Shown here in pieces: positions 41,601 through 54,080 of a stretch of 64,000 nucleotides of DNA. This stretch comes from Proliferodiscus dingleyae (lineage: Eukaryota > Ascomycota > Leotiomycetes > Helotiales > Lachnaceae). Below the pieces are notes generated by a model that was not told the origin of the DNA, searched no databases, and saw only the letters and a program-made list of their open reading frames with translations. The translations under genes and the position numbers were made by a program. Numbering within the stretch: the first letter of the stretch is position 1; each line of letters starts with the position of its first letter. Location: NCBI GenBank assembly GCA_003988795.1, contig QYAK01000008.1, positions 1 through 64,000 of the forward strand, in the 5' to 3' direction.

Positions 41601-44600
41601 CTGTGATTATCGAGCGCTTTAATCAAAGCTTGTGTATCTCGCGAGTCATGGTCTTCTTTTCTGAAGTGACTGTCATATTGAGCACTCCTAAAGGCTAGGC
41701 TTTTTGGCCCATCCTTCTCATAGTCAAACCTTGCCAGAATCGTGCTTAAATTGGCTTTTTGTTGAACCCCGTAGTAGGAATCGGGATCTTCGATATTCTT
41801 GAAGATGGTCAGTAGTATCTCGTTCGGAACACCGGATTGCTCAAGACTTTGGTTCACGGATGAGCGACGAGAAGTTTTGGTCAGGCCTGAGCAAAATTCT
41901 TCCGCGAAGAGCAAGGCGGTCTTAAACATTCCGCATCGGGTAGCTGCGCCCGCAGCTTTCATATAATCAATTTCAAGCCAGCGGGATCTGTCCGCTGATG
42001 ATTTCTCCCTTGGAAGCCGCTGTGTTCGAAGATAGAGGACGGTATTGACGAGTATTCTCAGCCTGCTTTTGTACAGATCAGGGACATCCCCAAACCACAC
42101 CATGAAAGACTTGGAAAGACATTTTCTTGCATGCTGCTTCTGGAATGGAGATGACAAAATAAGATGTACAATAAATGGGAAGGCCTGTTCGGCAAACTCT
42201 GGAACTTCTTGGACAATAGGCACTAAGGAATATAGCAGAACATCCTCAGGAACAGAGCTGACAAGGGTGACAGTGAGATCCCGAAGCCAATTCCGGGTAG
42301 ATATTGCATCCAATTCATAGGGGTCATGCTGAATCTCAGCCTTTGGAAAGTTGGTGCAGTCTGATGGTGGCGCCTTATTAGGCCATTTTGAGGCGACATA
42401 GAGCCCTTCGGTCAAGGTCCTTCTGCAAGTTTCCCGGATTGATTCATCAGAAGCCGTCACAATGTTACGTAAGGCAGCTTCAGCGAGGCCCGCATATCCT
42501 TCGTTGCTTCTCAATGTAAGGCCTTGCAAGAGATTCAGCAGATAGCTGATGGAGGTATTGTTCTCACGAGGGGCGGGGGCAAGATCTCTGACTTCAGATA
42601 AGAAGGATTCTCGCAGCATTTCGTCATGAACATGACCCGATGCCGCAAAGGCTCGACCAAGAACCCTTCCAGCCCATGAGACATATCCTTTGCCGGCTAT
42701 TTTGCCTTTGCAGGACTTCCAGACTACAGCGGCATTTGCAATTGCAGAAATATCATCACCCAGAACATCGACCCGGAAGGACGCTGGACTCTTAAAGTTC
42801 GAACAAAGTGTTTCAAGAGCAAGGTCTCGAGATGGCTTGGTTAATAGCTTACTGTAGCTTTGCTCATCCTGTAAGAGCTGTATCAAAAGTCCGCTTTCAG
42901 GTGTCCCAGACTCGGCGTTCCCTTCCCATTTAGAATTGTAGGCAGAATCTAAGAGCTTTCGTAAATTTATTTTGTCTATGTTCCTCAAATTTGGGGAGTC
43001 GTAGTTGGAAAGGAATTTCCCAAACCACTCATGAAATTCTTGGACCCGCGACAGCGTCATCTGATGTTGACTTTCTTGGGTGCTGCTAGCCCTACTTTGT
43101 TTTAGGAAAGTTCTCAAAGACCCAAGAACAGCTAGCGACGCCCCAGCAACGAAGGAAGGTGCCTTTGAAAGATGTGCAGAGCCACGCGTTAGGAGATATT
43201 GGATAATTCCGATAGCGTCGTCTGTACATTGAGGATCGTTGATGAGGGGCCGCACCGCCTTTAAAAGCATTTCTAATGGATAACCTGTAACCGCTGTGTC
43301 ACCCGCTAACGAGATTAGAGCACGCAGCTTTCGGAGGACAGAGCAGGCATGTAGAGACCCCAAAGCTGGATGTATGGTGCTTAATAGCTTTCTGGCAATG
43401 AACGTGACAAGAACGGGTTGGAAGACACTGCGAAGTTCGAATGCCGTCCGTTTACAAATGTGCTCAATCTGAGTAGCCAAATATTTGTCTTTGAAAGATG
43501 GTTGTTGACTGGGAGGTAGCCTCAAGTCAGAGGAGCTCGTGGACTTGATATCAGCCATGATTTCCGCCGCATAAGCCAGCTCATGATTCCTTAATAGATA
43601 CTTCTCGACGTTACCTTGGGGATCGCTAATGATGAAGAATAGAGCCATAATATCCGGACAATGATCATTCATAAATTCGAAGAAAGCTTCTTGCCCAAGA
43701 AGTTTTCTAATCGCGGCCTCGCCTGTGGCCTGACTTTCCCTGTTAGCAAAGTGGGCAAGACTGACATCTTGCGCAATTGTATATGCCATGACTTTGGCGA
43801 AGCAAGCCTTTAGCAATTGGTTTTTCTCGACGCCTAAGATTCTGGCGATCTGGCGAACGCCTTCTTGCTGGCTACGCATCATCATTAGAGCTGTCGCTTC
43901 CTCTTTGGAATCCTGAACCAGTTCTCTAAGACTCGTAAAACCGAATATTTGGAAGGGAATTTTTTCGATATCTTGGCGGGGATGGAGCCAGGTAAACAAA
44001 AGCTGAGGCGCAAACAACTTGAAGAGTTCTTGTGCACCATTCAATTTGAGAGCATTTGACACATCTGATAGACATCTCTTGCTATGATTGAGAGAGTCTG
44101 CTATTTTGCTCGGAGTCTCAAAAAGAGCATAAACACATCGGCGCAGCAAGGTTGGCCATTCGGAAGCCAGCTTCGCGACCACATAAAGCCGGAAAGATAT
44201 ACCTTCTATCCAGGTGGGGTCTGACGGCAGAATAGGGAGAAGATCTAAGTACATCTCGTCATGGTCTTCTAATAAGAAGTTATGAAATATCTTCGGGAGA
44301 CGGTCTCCTATATAGAATTTGACCTGGATGGGACCGAGTTCAAGTAGGTTGAACAGATTAGATCGAGCTGAGGGTAGAGAAAGCTCTTCGCTAAAGGTTG
44401 GTGGTCTCTGGAGGGAAAGAACAAGTAATTCGGCAATGCCTTTCTGTACTTCCACAGATATGCATTGTCTTTCCAGAGCACTTACCGCTAGACTTTTGTA
44501 AAAATATTCGTAGAAAGATATCGCTAAGTCGGTGAGACCGCTCTCGGCAACTTTCGCGGACCATAGATGCCCCAAGCCGACAAGAAGATCTAGGCAAAGT

Positions 44601-47600
44601 GCTAATGCAACCTCACAGCGTTCGAATTCAGTGGATTGAAGAACTTCACCAAGACGCTCGAGCAGACGGCCTACATCCGTCGTATCAATGACGAGATCAG
44701 AATTGATGACTTCATGCAATAGAGAGCGACTCAGCAGCAAATTTTCATCGGACAATTCGATCAGTTGGTCAACGAATGCAGATGGCACAAAGCCTGAAAA
44801 GTCAGGAGCCAGATTAACAGTATTGACCAGTAATAAGCGCTCAAAAGTCACAAAATAAAAGGCTGCTGGTGATCTAGCTATTGCCAGGTCCTGCCTTGGC
44901 ACAGCCCTCTTTTGAACATCGACTGTGCCACGGCTCTGCTGCGTAGAGAATTCATCGTCTAGATCCATTGGGTCGTGACTTTTCTCCGATGGTAAAGTTC
45001 CAAGCTCTACGCGGCGGCGACTTAAATTTTCCACGATTTGAACGAGAAATTCTAGTAGGTGGGAGTCATCACGCGCCAGGTGAAGAAACTCAGCAATTCC
45101 GCACTTTGGAAGATATGGCTGTAAGCATTGAAGTAGCATCTCGGTGTACGTTTGCGATTCATATGTGTCTCTATTGTCCGCTTCGCTGAGAAATGTGATT
45201 ATATCTTTGCAGAGTTCCTGTAGATGATTCTCGAAATCACGCGCTTGCATTGGCGCGGCTTTAGAGAGATAAGTCAAACAGAGGAGCATCGTGATGCAGC
45301 CAAAGATACTGCTGCGGAAAGCCTCCATGGTGAGGGGTGATGAACGATCCATACTGTGGGCATTCCAACTTCGAAGGAGTTCGCTACATTTGGGGAGTAG
45401 GAGTTCCAAGATCAACTTCCTAGTAGAGAGGGAGTGGGATGAATCTAAGACATAGGCAATATTTCTAGATGACTCGTGTATTGGACAGGAGGAACAATAT
45501 GTTCCAACCAACATCTCAGGTTCATCGAGAAGCAAGAGATATCGAATATTAGACTGAGAATCCAGATATCGTTGCCAGGCCTGCGCAAGGGGGCCACAAG
45601 GTAGGATGATATTCGAAGGTATATCCACATGATGCAAGCTAAGGCAGGTTCTGAGTAAATTCCAGACGTGTAGCGGCTGCACATGCACGGCATGGTACAC
45701 GGCAAATACCCTGTCAGCTTTCAAAAATTAGCTCGCTTTATTAAAATCTCGTTGTTCACATACCGGGACTCCATCTGGCGAAGATCCATCGAACAGTACA
45801 ATGAGATGCAACAAGACTAGCGCCTGGAACTTCTTTGATTCTGGCATTCAGTAAATGCGACATGAGAAAAATGGCAGAGTCGCAGATCATTGCAGGGCCA
45901 CTAATATCAGCCGCTGTGATCATAGCATTAACATCTTCAGCAATGTTGTGATAGTCGACAACGTTTCTTGCGAGTATTGAGTGAAGTTGCATAGCAGCAG
46001 GGCGGCATGTGCCCGAGAAAGTCAATAACTTAGTGCCCAAATGCCAAAATCCCATCCAGTAAGAACGGTCGATATCAGTAGCGGCTTTCTGAAACGTACA
46101 GCTAATTCATGGGTCAGCAATAGACTTCCAATGTTATATGTTTAGGATACATGCCTTGCGATAGCAAGCAAAGCCCATGATGAGATACTACCATTCTTGT
46201 TAGAAGCACAAGAACGAAGCTGATCCATAACCGCTTCTAATTCTGTGGCCGGAAACTGATAACTCTGGAGGATGAAAGGCAGAGTCTGTAGTACCGAAAG
46301 TTGTCGTCTTTCGCTCTCAGACTTCAATAGGTCGACTAGTCTATCGGAGCTCTGCACAAGTCGTCGGCGCTTGCGAGGGATCGTATCACTTTCCAGGTTG
46401 TCGCGGCTTTCTGCTCCGGGCCGAATATTTCGATAACCAAGAATAATGAGACGCTCTAGGATGGATATGGTTTGAAGGAGAGCCCAATTACGTTCTCCTC
46501 GACTATTATGCGGCCTGAGTCGATGAATATGTAGGGAAAATGGCGAGTTGATGCTAGTTTCGGTTCCAAGATTGATCATTTCGAGATCATCGAGCTGGAG
46601 TTGGTCCCGATCAGATCTTCTTCCATAATCTGATAATAAAATATCTGACAATTCTTCCAGTCTGGTCAAAACTTCATCGTTCTCTTCGTCTATCAGACTC
46701 CTCTCCAGGTGTAGATGGACCGAAAACAAGAACATTAACATTTCGTCCCTCACTAAGTTTAACATCTCATCCTGTGCTACAATCTTCCCTTGCCATAACC
46801 GGCAAATCACCGGAACTATATTCAGAGCAACTGATTGTGAAAAGGAAAGATGATTCATACAGGTGTAGGAGAGTACAGCGTTCATAGTAGAGAAAGCGAG
46901 TTGATGCAGCTGGCTTACACCAGTGCCTAGGGTCTGTAGCATCCTTACGACAGCATCCATGACGACCTGAAATCTGTCCCCGAGAGCTGCATTTGGTGTA
47001 GAGACGAGCAAGTTAAGCGTTTGCAGGATGTCCTGGCCATTCTGTCTAGACATGGAAGTTCGCTTTCGAGTTTGGCTGACAGTGCCATTTGACCCAGCCA
47101 TCGAAGTAGAAGACTGACCCGCTCCAGCGCCAGACAAACTACGGATTGAACCAGATGGTTGTCCATCATGGTTGTCCAAGAATTGATTTAGGCCATGGGC
47201 ACAGAAGTCAACTACTTCAAACCATGTGCTCTTTTTCAGACGCTCAACATTTGGTGGATGCTCGAAGACGATCTTCAGAGCTTTCAAATAATGCTGGACA
47301 AGAGGTTGGCAATACTCATCTTCTGAAGTCGGTAGTGTCTGCGTAATATGATCTACGATAGCCTCAATTGTCTTCACCTTGAGCTTAGGAGTTCCGGCCT
47401 GTACCACAACACGGACTGCATCAGCACAGGCCGTAAGACGGGTCGATATTGTCGGCTTTGTGGCCTTTTTGGCAGATATGTATGATGTTTTCTCGGAGAT
47501 GATAATCTGGAAAAGAGTTTCGTAGATTTTGTGGTAGGATATATCCTCGAGCGCGGTGCTGAATAATGATTATTGGGAGCACTCTCGGTGGACGGACGGG

Positions 47601-47851
47601 GAGGGACTGCTCACATGTTGGCTGACCTATTTGGATCAAACAATGTTTTCAGATCTCAAAGAAGTTAGCATTTGACATGTAGGCTGGAGAATAGTGAGAA
47701 TGGCTTACTTCTGATAGCATCTGCCCGTTGCTTAACACCACCATGAGTGGATTCTGCTAATGTTAGTACTTCCTCGGGAATTGTGAAATTGAGGGATACC
47801 TAGAATAGCAGAGAGTCGAAGCTCTTCTGCAATGTCATTGACTACTTTCAT
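38608..47851 (-). CDS. tel1: Tel1 serine/threonine kinase (ATM ortholog, PIKK family)
   Basis: Predicted 2943-residue ATM/Tel1 kinase, which senses DNA double-strand ends with the MRX/MRN complex and maintains telomeres. Exons (minus): 47851-47800, 47756-47709, 47654-47615, 47558-46151, 46088-45764, 45717-41196, 41148-39690, 39637-38680, 38627-38608. They sum to 2944 codons with every phase consistent. The N-terminus matches the TAN region: MKVVNDIAEELRLSAIL, DPNRSANITALEDISYHKIY, YISAKKATKPTISTRLTACA. Then comes a helical HEAT-repeat solenoid, FAT region and kinase domain. Kinase features: FKQLVKGSQDDLRQDAIMEQ, the catalytic loop GLGDRHGHNILLD (Asp near 2770) and HIDLGVAFEAGR (metal-binding Asp near 2789). 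The FATC tail ends GWAAYA, encoded by a 20-nt final exon. It is divergent from NUP192. Size and exon logic are complete, with no sign of damage. Confidence 0.95.
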
Positions 47852-48302
47852 TCTGAATGACAGAAACGCGCTCGCATTGCAGAGCAATAGATGCAGAGAC
47901 GTCAGCCAGCTCGAAGGGGACCGCGTCTGAGGAAATCATCGAAGTCTAGATGTCTTAAGAAGCCCACATGTACGTGTCTAAATAGTATCTTTTCCCATCG
48001 TGTCAGAAACTTGCATAGCTCCCTCGATATGGTGTGCGTAGGTACACTGCGATGTTGTAATTGCATGCATGTTCACAAGGCTACGAGGCTGGACAAGCAA
48101 AACGCGACTTTCTATTCGCGTAAATTGCTGTAAAATCAACAACCATAGGGCAGCCATAACCCCTCTAGATCAACGATTTCACATGAGGAGTAGCAATATT
48201 TCGAGCGCCTCTATGTTTGTCCTCTCAGGACTTCGAGCGCCCTACCCTACGCGGGCTACCGTCTAGAGATTGTGTGGCGCATCGACGCCTGCAATAGCAG
48301 AT
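47852..48302. promoter_or_regulatory. Shared promoter, tel1 / NUP192
   Basis: 451 bp between head-to-head start codons. No conserved frame is present, and the stretch must drive both genes. I recognise no specific factor site such as an MCB (ACGCGT). Confidence 0.55.
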
Positions 48303-51300
48303 ATGACGAGCTCAGTGAGCCTCCAAGCTTTATATGCTGAATTGCTCGCTTTGTCAGAGAGGAAACTCGACAGGCTGTCTGGCCAAATTGAGGCGCATAT
48401 TGAGACATTTAGATGCTTACTCGATAAACGGCCACGCTCTGAAGAGAGTCGGCGAAGTTTAGCAACTGGTAATCTGATACTCTTAGCAACAGGGTTCGAA
48501 GTCAATACTGATGAAAGGGCACAGGAAAGCTTGATATCTCTGGTGATCAGTATACGATCAACGAAGAGTTTCAGACAGCATCTTTGCGGCTCGCCGATGA
48601 TCTCAACATTGACGAACTCGATGCGGCGCGACTTTTTCTCGAGTCTCAAGACGAAGCAGATTCTTCTGGCAAGCCTGCTCATACTATCGCTGTCATTCGC
48701 TTCCACCAACGCCGAAAGGTTCTTCTGGAATGTTTACGCATAGTGCTTCACCTAGCTACAGATGTGGATTTACACGAGACAGTGCGGGAGACTTTACGGG
48801 AGGTGGCATTTCGAATTGTTGAGCCTGAAGGGAAGTCAACGAATTATGTTCGAAAGTGCCTCACAAGCATGGGCGATATCAAAGGCTGGCTCCAGAGTCT
48901 TGTAGAAAAATTAGGCAGTGCGTCTATATTAGGGAAGGCACAGCAGCCGGATTTCCTCGAGGCTATTCAATTCCAGCAAGCAAGCCTTTTAATGCAACAT
49001 GAGTCTTTAGGCCTTACTGTATTCTGGCTGGTCAAGTTGAATCACTCTGTTGCAGCAGATTTTGATCTGATACTTGACACGTTAAGGCGTGTGGATCGAT
49101 ACGATAATTTACTATGTAAGTACCGGAACCCTCTTTCGTCGTGTATCACTTTTGAAGTGTCAATCCATTATCACATCTTCAGGAATTAGTCGTCCAACAA
49201 CTCACATGGTTTGTAGTACATTACTTTCCAGTCCTTGCCGCCTTGATATCGCGTTTTGGTAGCCCTGAAGGTGGTGAATCTGTGTCTGAGGCAAGAAAAC
49301 TGAATGATAAGTTATTTGCACATCCTGAACAGAATACGTGGGCATTATCTTATGTTCACGCTGCATTCAAAGCATGGTGGCTTGCTGAATATAGTGGCTG
49401 GTATGTTGATACCGCCGATACATCAGTGTCTGAAAGCCAGTTAGAGGACGGTAAGCACGAACGAATTTTGTCTCAACATAAATGCTGATGTATATTATAG
49501 AGAGCAGAGAGCGCTCTAGACTATTTATGGATGCATTGAAAGAAGGAGCCTTCGACTTTCTTTTGAGCCTAGCAGCCGACCCGAAGCCATCAGACTGGCA
49601 AGATCCTGCTCGTCAAGGATTGCGTCAGTGGCTTCAACGGAAAACCCCGATCATTCTGAGTGGTCCGGTACCATGCTCTACTGTTTTTGAAGATGTTCTC
49701 ATGGAGCAGTTGGAGACCTTCATCGAGGCCTTCATTACCAATCTCCCAGATGTGCTGAGGAAATTAAGGACGGATGAGGATGAGCAACGCCAACTCAACA
49801 AGGAGCATGATCATGACCTTGATCTGGAGAGATTTCTAGTCATCATATCTTTTGCGTTTCAAGGTCGACCGAAATCAGCTTTTGAAGCCTTCTGGGACGA
49901 TCGAGATGGAGCATTAATGGGTTTTGTGCACTGGTCATCTAGGCGGGCTTCTACACCTCTAGTTACCGCATTTTGCGAAATGCTTCAATCCTTATCAGAG
50001 GATGGCGATTGTGCGGGCTCCACCCATGAATTTCTATTAGAAGAAGGTCCACAAGCATCAGGACGAATGAGAAAGACGCAATCTCTTTCGTGGACTCAAA
50101 TATTTAAGGAGCTCACTTTTTTCTCCGACAAGATCCGTAATCGGCCAGCCCTTCCACAGCCTCAAACATACCGTGCTGGAAAACCACCGGGTGATTTCGC
50201 TGAGTCAGAACCGGAGTCGTCCATGATGTTAGAATCATATCTGCGACTTATCACCAGGTTATGCACCGAAAGCCAGGAGGTGAGGGATTTCCTCTCGCAG
50301 CAATCTGTTTTCCATATAACAGAACTTCTTTTCCAACTCGCTAGTAGTGCTATTGGACCACGTCTGAGGGCTTGTGCATTTACTACGCTGCGATCACTGC
50401 TCAACCATAAAACTAGAACAATTGGAGAAAACCTATGGACAGCTCTTGATTCATGGATATCAGGAGGTGGCGCTCCAGGGGCTTCTGCATCAAAGACAGC
50501 TCCTTCTGGGGGCCCGCAGAACTCTGTATTTACGCCGGGGGCTATTCTGAAAAGCTTGACGTCTGGTTTCGAAGAGCCCAATGCATTTATCCAGCTGCTC
50601 CAAGCACTGGTATCTCCTGTTGAGGATGACTCGTATCTACGTGATAGTCTCCCATTTCCCGAAAATTTAGGAGCTCTCAGTCGCTTGCCCGGTATCGAAC
50701 CCTACGTCGACTTTGTGATTGGTCAAATTTTTGGATCACGAGCTTCTGAGTTGAGTGACAGCGTCCAGCAGAGAGCTCTAAGACTGACCTGTCTTGATTT
50801 CATTGCGACTTGCCTCGACAGCTTCAATGAAAACCTGGTCATTTTCGCAAGCCAATCTAATGTGGCAGTAGACGCAGCTATCAGTGCCTCAAATCTTGAG
50901 CATTACGTACAGCTTCATCCCTTCTCCAGGGTGATGGAGTGGATGTTCCACGAAAAAGTTGCCAATGCCCTATTCGAGACAATTCACCAAGAAGCTGCCG
51001 CTGTGGGTGCTGCTGCGCCTGACTCTCCCTTGGTCAAGTCACTTTTAGCAGGTATTCATGTCATTACCTCAATATTAGACCTGCAGCCTACGTATCTGGA
51101 CATCATAAAACCTTTGATCAGATCGCACCGAACGTACCGCCAAGGCTCAGTGCCTTACGCAGCATTTGCGTTGTTCGAAGATGCTGTCCTAAGTCACCTA
51201 TCAATAATTCCCGATCTAGGTCGATACTGTGGCGTCGGTCATCCTAATCTAGCTATTGCTTCACTTGAACTTCTTGAAAAGCTGTCATCGTCACCAAAAT

Positions 51301-53608
51301 TGACTTCTGCTTCCTCTGCAGGTTTGGGCAGAGGATCTAAACTCAACAAGACGCTTGCTGCGCTTGATGATGACGTTGACGAGATTTCGAAAATTTTCCT
51401 TCATGAGATGGATGTAAACATTGATCCTTCACTGGGCCCAGACTCTCCAGAATATCACGTCCAGGTCCGAATTCTCGAATTCCTCATCTCTTGTCTCCAG
51501 GCATCTCCTGGCGAGCCTTCTATGGCACATCTTCTACTCGGGTTCGAATGCGGACATCATACAGTAATGATTGAAAGTCAAAGTTCCTTTATGCGCGGAG
51601 TTTCGCTATTTCACACTATCTTGGGCCTTGTCATCACTTCGCCCTTATCAGATGAGTTTGGTGTATCAAGCTGGCTGGTAGCTCTTAGCTCCAAGGGCAT
51701 TCAGGTACTTAGAGAGCTATGGTCATCACCAGTATCGTCGAATATAGTGTTGGCCGAGATGCGATCTAATGACACAATTTTTATGATGTTTATGAACGAA
51801 ATTCCAACACAGCTAAATACGCTTTGGGACGGAATTCAACCTAGTGACGCAGCGTTTACGACATCCTCTTCCTCTTGTCGAACAATGTCGGAATTCATGA
51901 ATCGACGTGCCGCTATGCTGCAATATCTGTCTTTAGAGACACTCCAGGTTACGAGCAGTCATTCACCGTCTCTGAAACAAAGAATCTTTGAGACTCTCAT
52001 GGGTTCGACTAGGTTAGAAGATGGGCATATGTATCCGCATGCCGCAATTTTCGATTTTTTTGACTTCATGGAGCCCGACTTCGAACCACCACCACAGCCA
52101 CAGAATCTTACGTTCTTAGAAGACATAGATTTCCACGCCTGTTTGCATCATGAGGGTGACCCAAAGTCTACCTATGATCTGGAGAAAGTTGGGGAGCTTC
52201 TTGTGCTCCGGCGTGCTGAGTTGATCAACGCAGAACAAGCAGTCGATGTTCGAGACCAGCAAGTGGCAGCCATAACTCAACAGGCACAACAATTGCATGA
52301 GACTTTCACGGTGGATAATAATCTTAAACACATTCGCGCGGCGCGTTTAAAAGTACTGCGAGCATGGGTGCAGCTCATCCTTATAGCAATTGATATTAGC
52401 GATAGTGAGAGAACGTCTAAGACGGTTATCTTGCTAAGCACGCTGCAGACCATTCTTCCGCGATTGGATAGTAATCTTGACAACGCTGCAGAAGCGATGG
52501 AACTGGCAAAACTGGCAAAAGCTGTGATAACTAGCCTTGACTTCAACGCCGAGTCTTTCAATCAAGGTGATATTGGGGACCTGATGCATGAAAGATTGTT
52601 CCAGCTGTTCCACGTATCAGTCAAGGCTATCAATACCCTCGGTTCTAACACCTCACTGAAAGAAATTTTCTACGATGTCAGTCATCGATACTTAACAGGA
52701 ACGTCGGATGCTGCCAGCATTCTGGGAGTTCGTCGCCAGCACAGCATTCAAACAATTAAATCCACAGGAGATCGTTTCATAGATTCAATCTGTGATGATG
52801 CACATGGAAGTGAACCAACGTGTAGGATCGCAGCGCTGCTCACCTTGAGTGCACTTGTCAACCTGGACAAGGAGGAGAATTCTAGATACATCGTCGAGTC
52901 TCTAGCAAGGCTCAACTTCATAACACTTCTTGTCGAATCTATAGGAAACATCCCTCATGATTTGCGTGAATCTACAGCAGAGCGTATGGTCTGGTTGTTC
53001 TTGTATGACTTTTACAAGCTAACTTAGGAAATAGATATGGAATTGCAACTTTCGTATTGCCATGCGAAGCTCGCGCTCCTGCTTCAAATAGCACAAAGCC
53101 GCCATGGAGCTGCTGCTATTTTGAATGCCGGATTATTTCATGCAGTCAAAGAGTCTCATCTATTCAGCGTCGACCCTGATCTAGGGGTTGGTATGTTATT
53201 CTCTCCGATATGCACTTGCAATTTGTACTAATCTGTTTTTCAGATATCAGAGGGCCCGACGGTGTAAGCAAGCATTTCGGCCTGTTAGCAGCAATCATGC
53301 GGGTGATATGCGCAGCACTGTTAAGCCGAGGAGCTCAGAACGAACAATCCCTGGAACAAGGGCGTCGTTTTCTTTCTGAGAACCGTCTTTCCATCCTCAC
53401 CGTTTTCAAGAAATCAGCCGGGCTTGTTGCTGGAGCTGATGTGTCCGAGCAAATTGAGGATCTGGCAGATACTTTTATCCTACTCGTAACTTTCACGGGC
53501 TTTGTCGACGTGAGACCCCTTTACTGAAGTAAATTCCAGCATCTAATTAATTTGCAGCATGAGGAGCATATAGTCCCCCAAAAGTCAACGTTGACGGCGT
53601 TCACTTAA
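48303..53608 (+). CDS. NUP192: Nup192/Nup205, inner-ring nucleoporin
   Basis: Predicted 1648-residue scaffold nucleoporin (Nup192 in fungi, Nup205 in animals), an alpha-helical solenoid of the nuclear pore inner ring. Exons: 48303-48468, 48525-49115, 49217-49450, 49501-52983, 53035-53190, 53244-53509, 53558-53608; they sum to 1649 codons with matching phases. Recognisable segments: LQALYAELLALSERKLDRL, then TGKLDISGDQYTINEEFQTA across intron 1 (the family's GEEYTINEEF block), DELDAARLFLESQDEAD, LLLHYFPVLAALISRFGSPE across intron 2, and near the end LLLQIAQSRHGAAAILNAGL and LLSRGAQNEQSLEQGR. Intron 4 (52984-53034) is placed by phase and a branch-like CTAAC; its acceptor is the least certain. 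Length suits the family. The final 51-nt exon ends in STLTAFT. Confidence 0.93.
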
Positions 53609-54080
53609 GAGAAGGTGGTGCGATAGTGTATGGATACAAGACAGTTAGGCAAGCGAATCGATGATTGGATTGGGTCTGGCGAAGGGATGAAAGCTATAAA
53701 AGACGATGACTATATATAACACTGAGAATAATGTAACATCTTCGGGACCCAGCAGTGAAGTCTTGTGTTACTATAATTTCCATCGATTAGACTCGATTTC
53801 GTGACTTACACGGAACCAAACCGAAGTCAATGCTCGGCGATAACGATTTGGATCCACTCGGGACTTCCTTATCGCCAAACATCAGTTGTTCGCGTCATTC
53901 CCGTCACAAAAAGAGTGCGACCACTCAAGATTGAGGACTGTCTGAGGATGATCGTGAGTCAACTAGGTTTCGACAATAAACATCGAGTCAATCATGCATC
54001 CTGCGAGCTCCTGAGGAGCTGATGCCGTTAAAGCCGCTTTAAGCATTCATGTCCTTCGATCGAGGGACCTGCTAAGGTCG
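53609..54080. other. Intergenic, NUP192 to cullin-4
   Basis: 472 bp between tandem genes. It should hold the NUP192 3' UTR and the cullin promoter. The open frame near 53801-54022 has no family resemblance. Confidence 0.45.

Noticed and set aside
49116..49216. Possible extra 26-nt exon inside NUP192 intron 2 (after cttcag)
   Set aside because: Joining it creates a stop codon at the junction. A single intron gives the conserved LLLHYFPVL segment.
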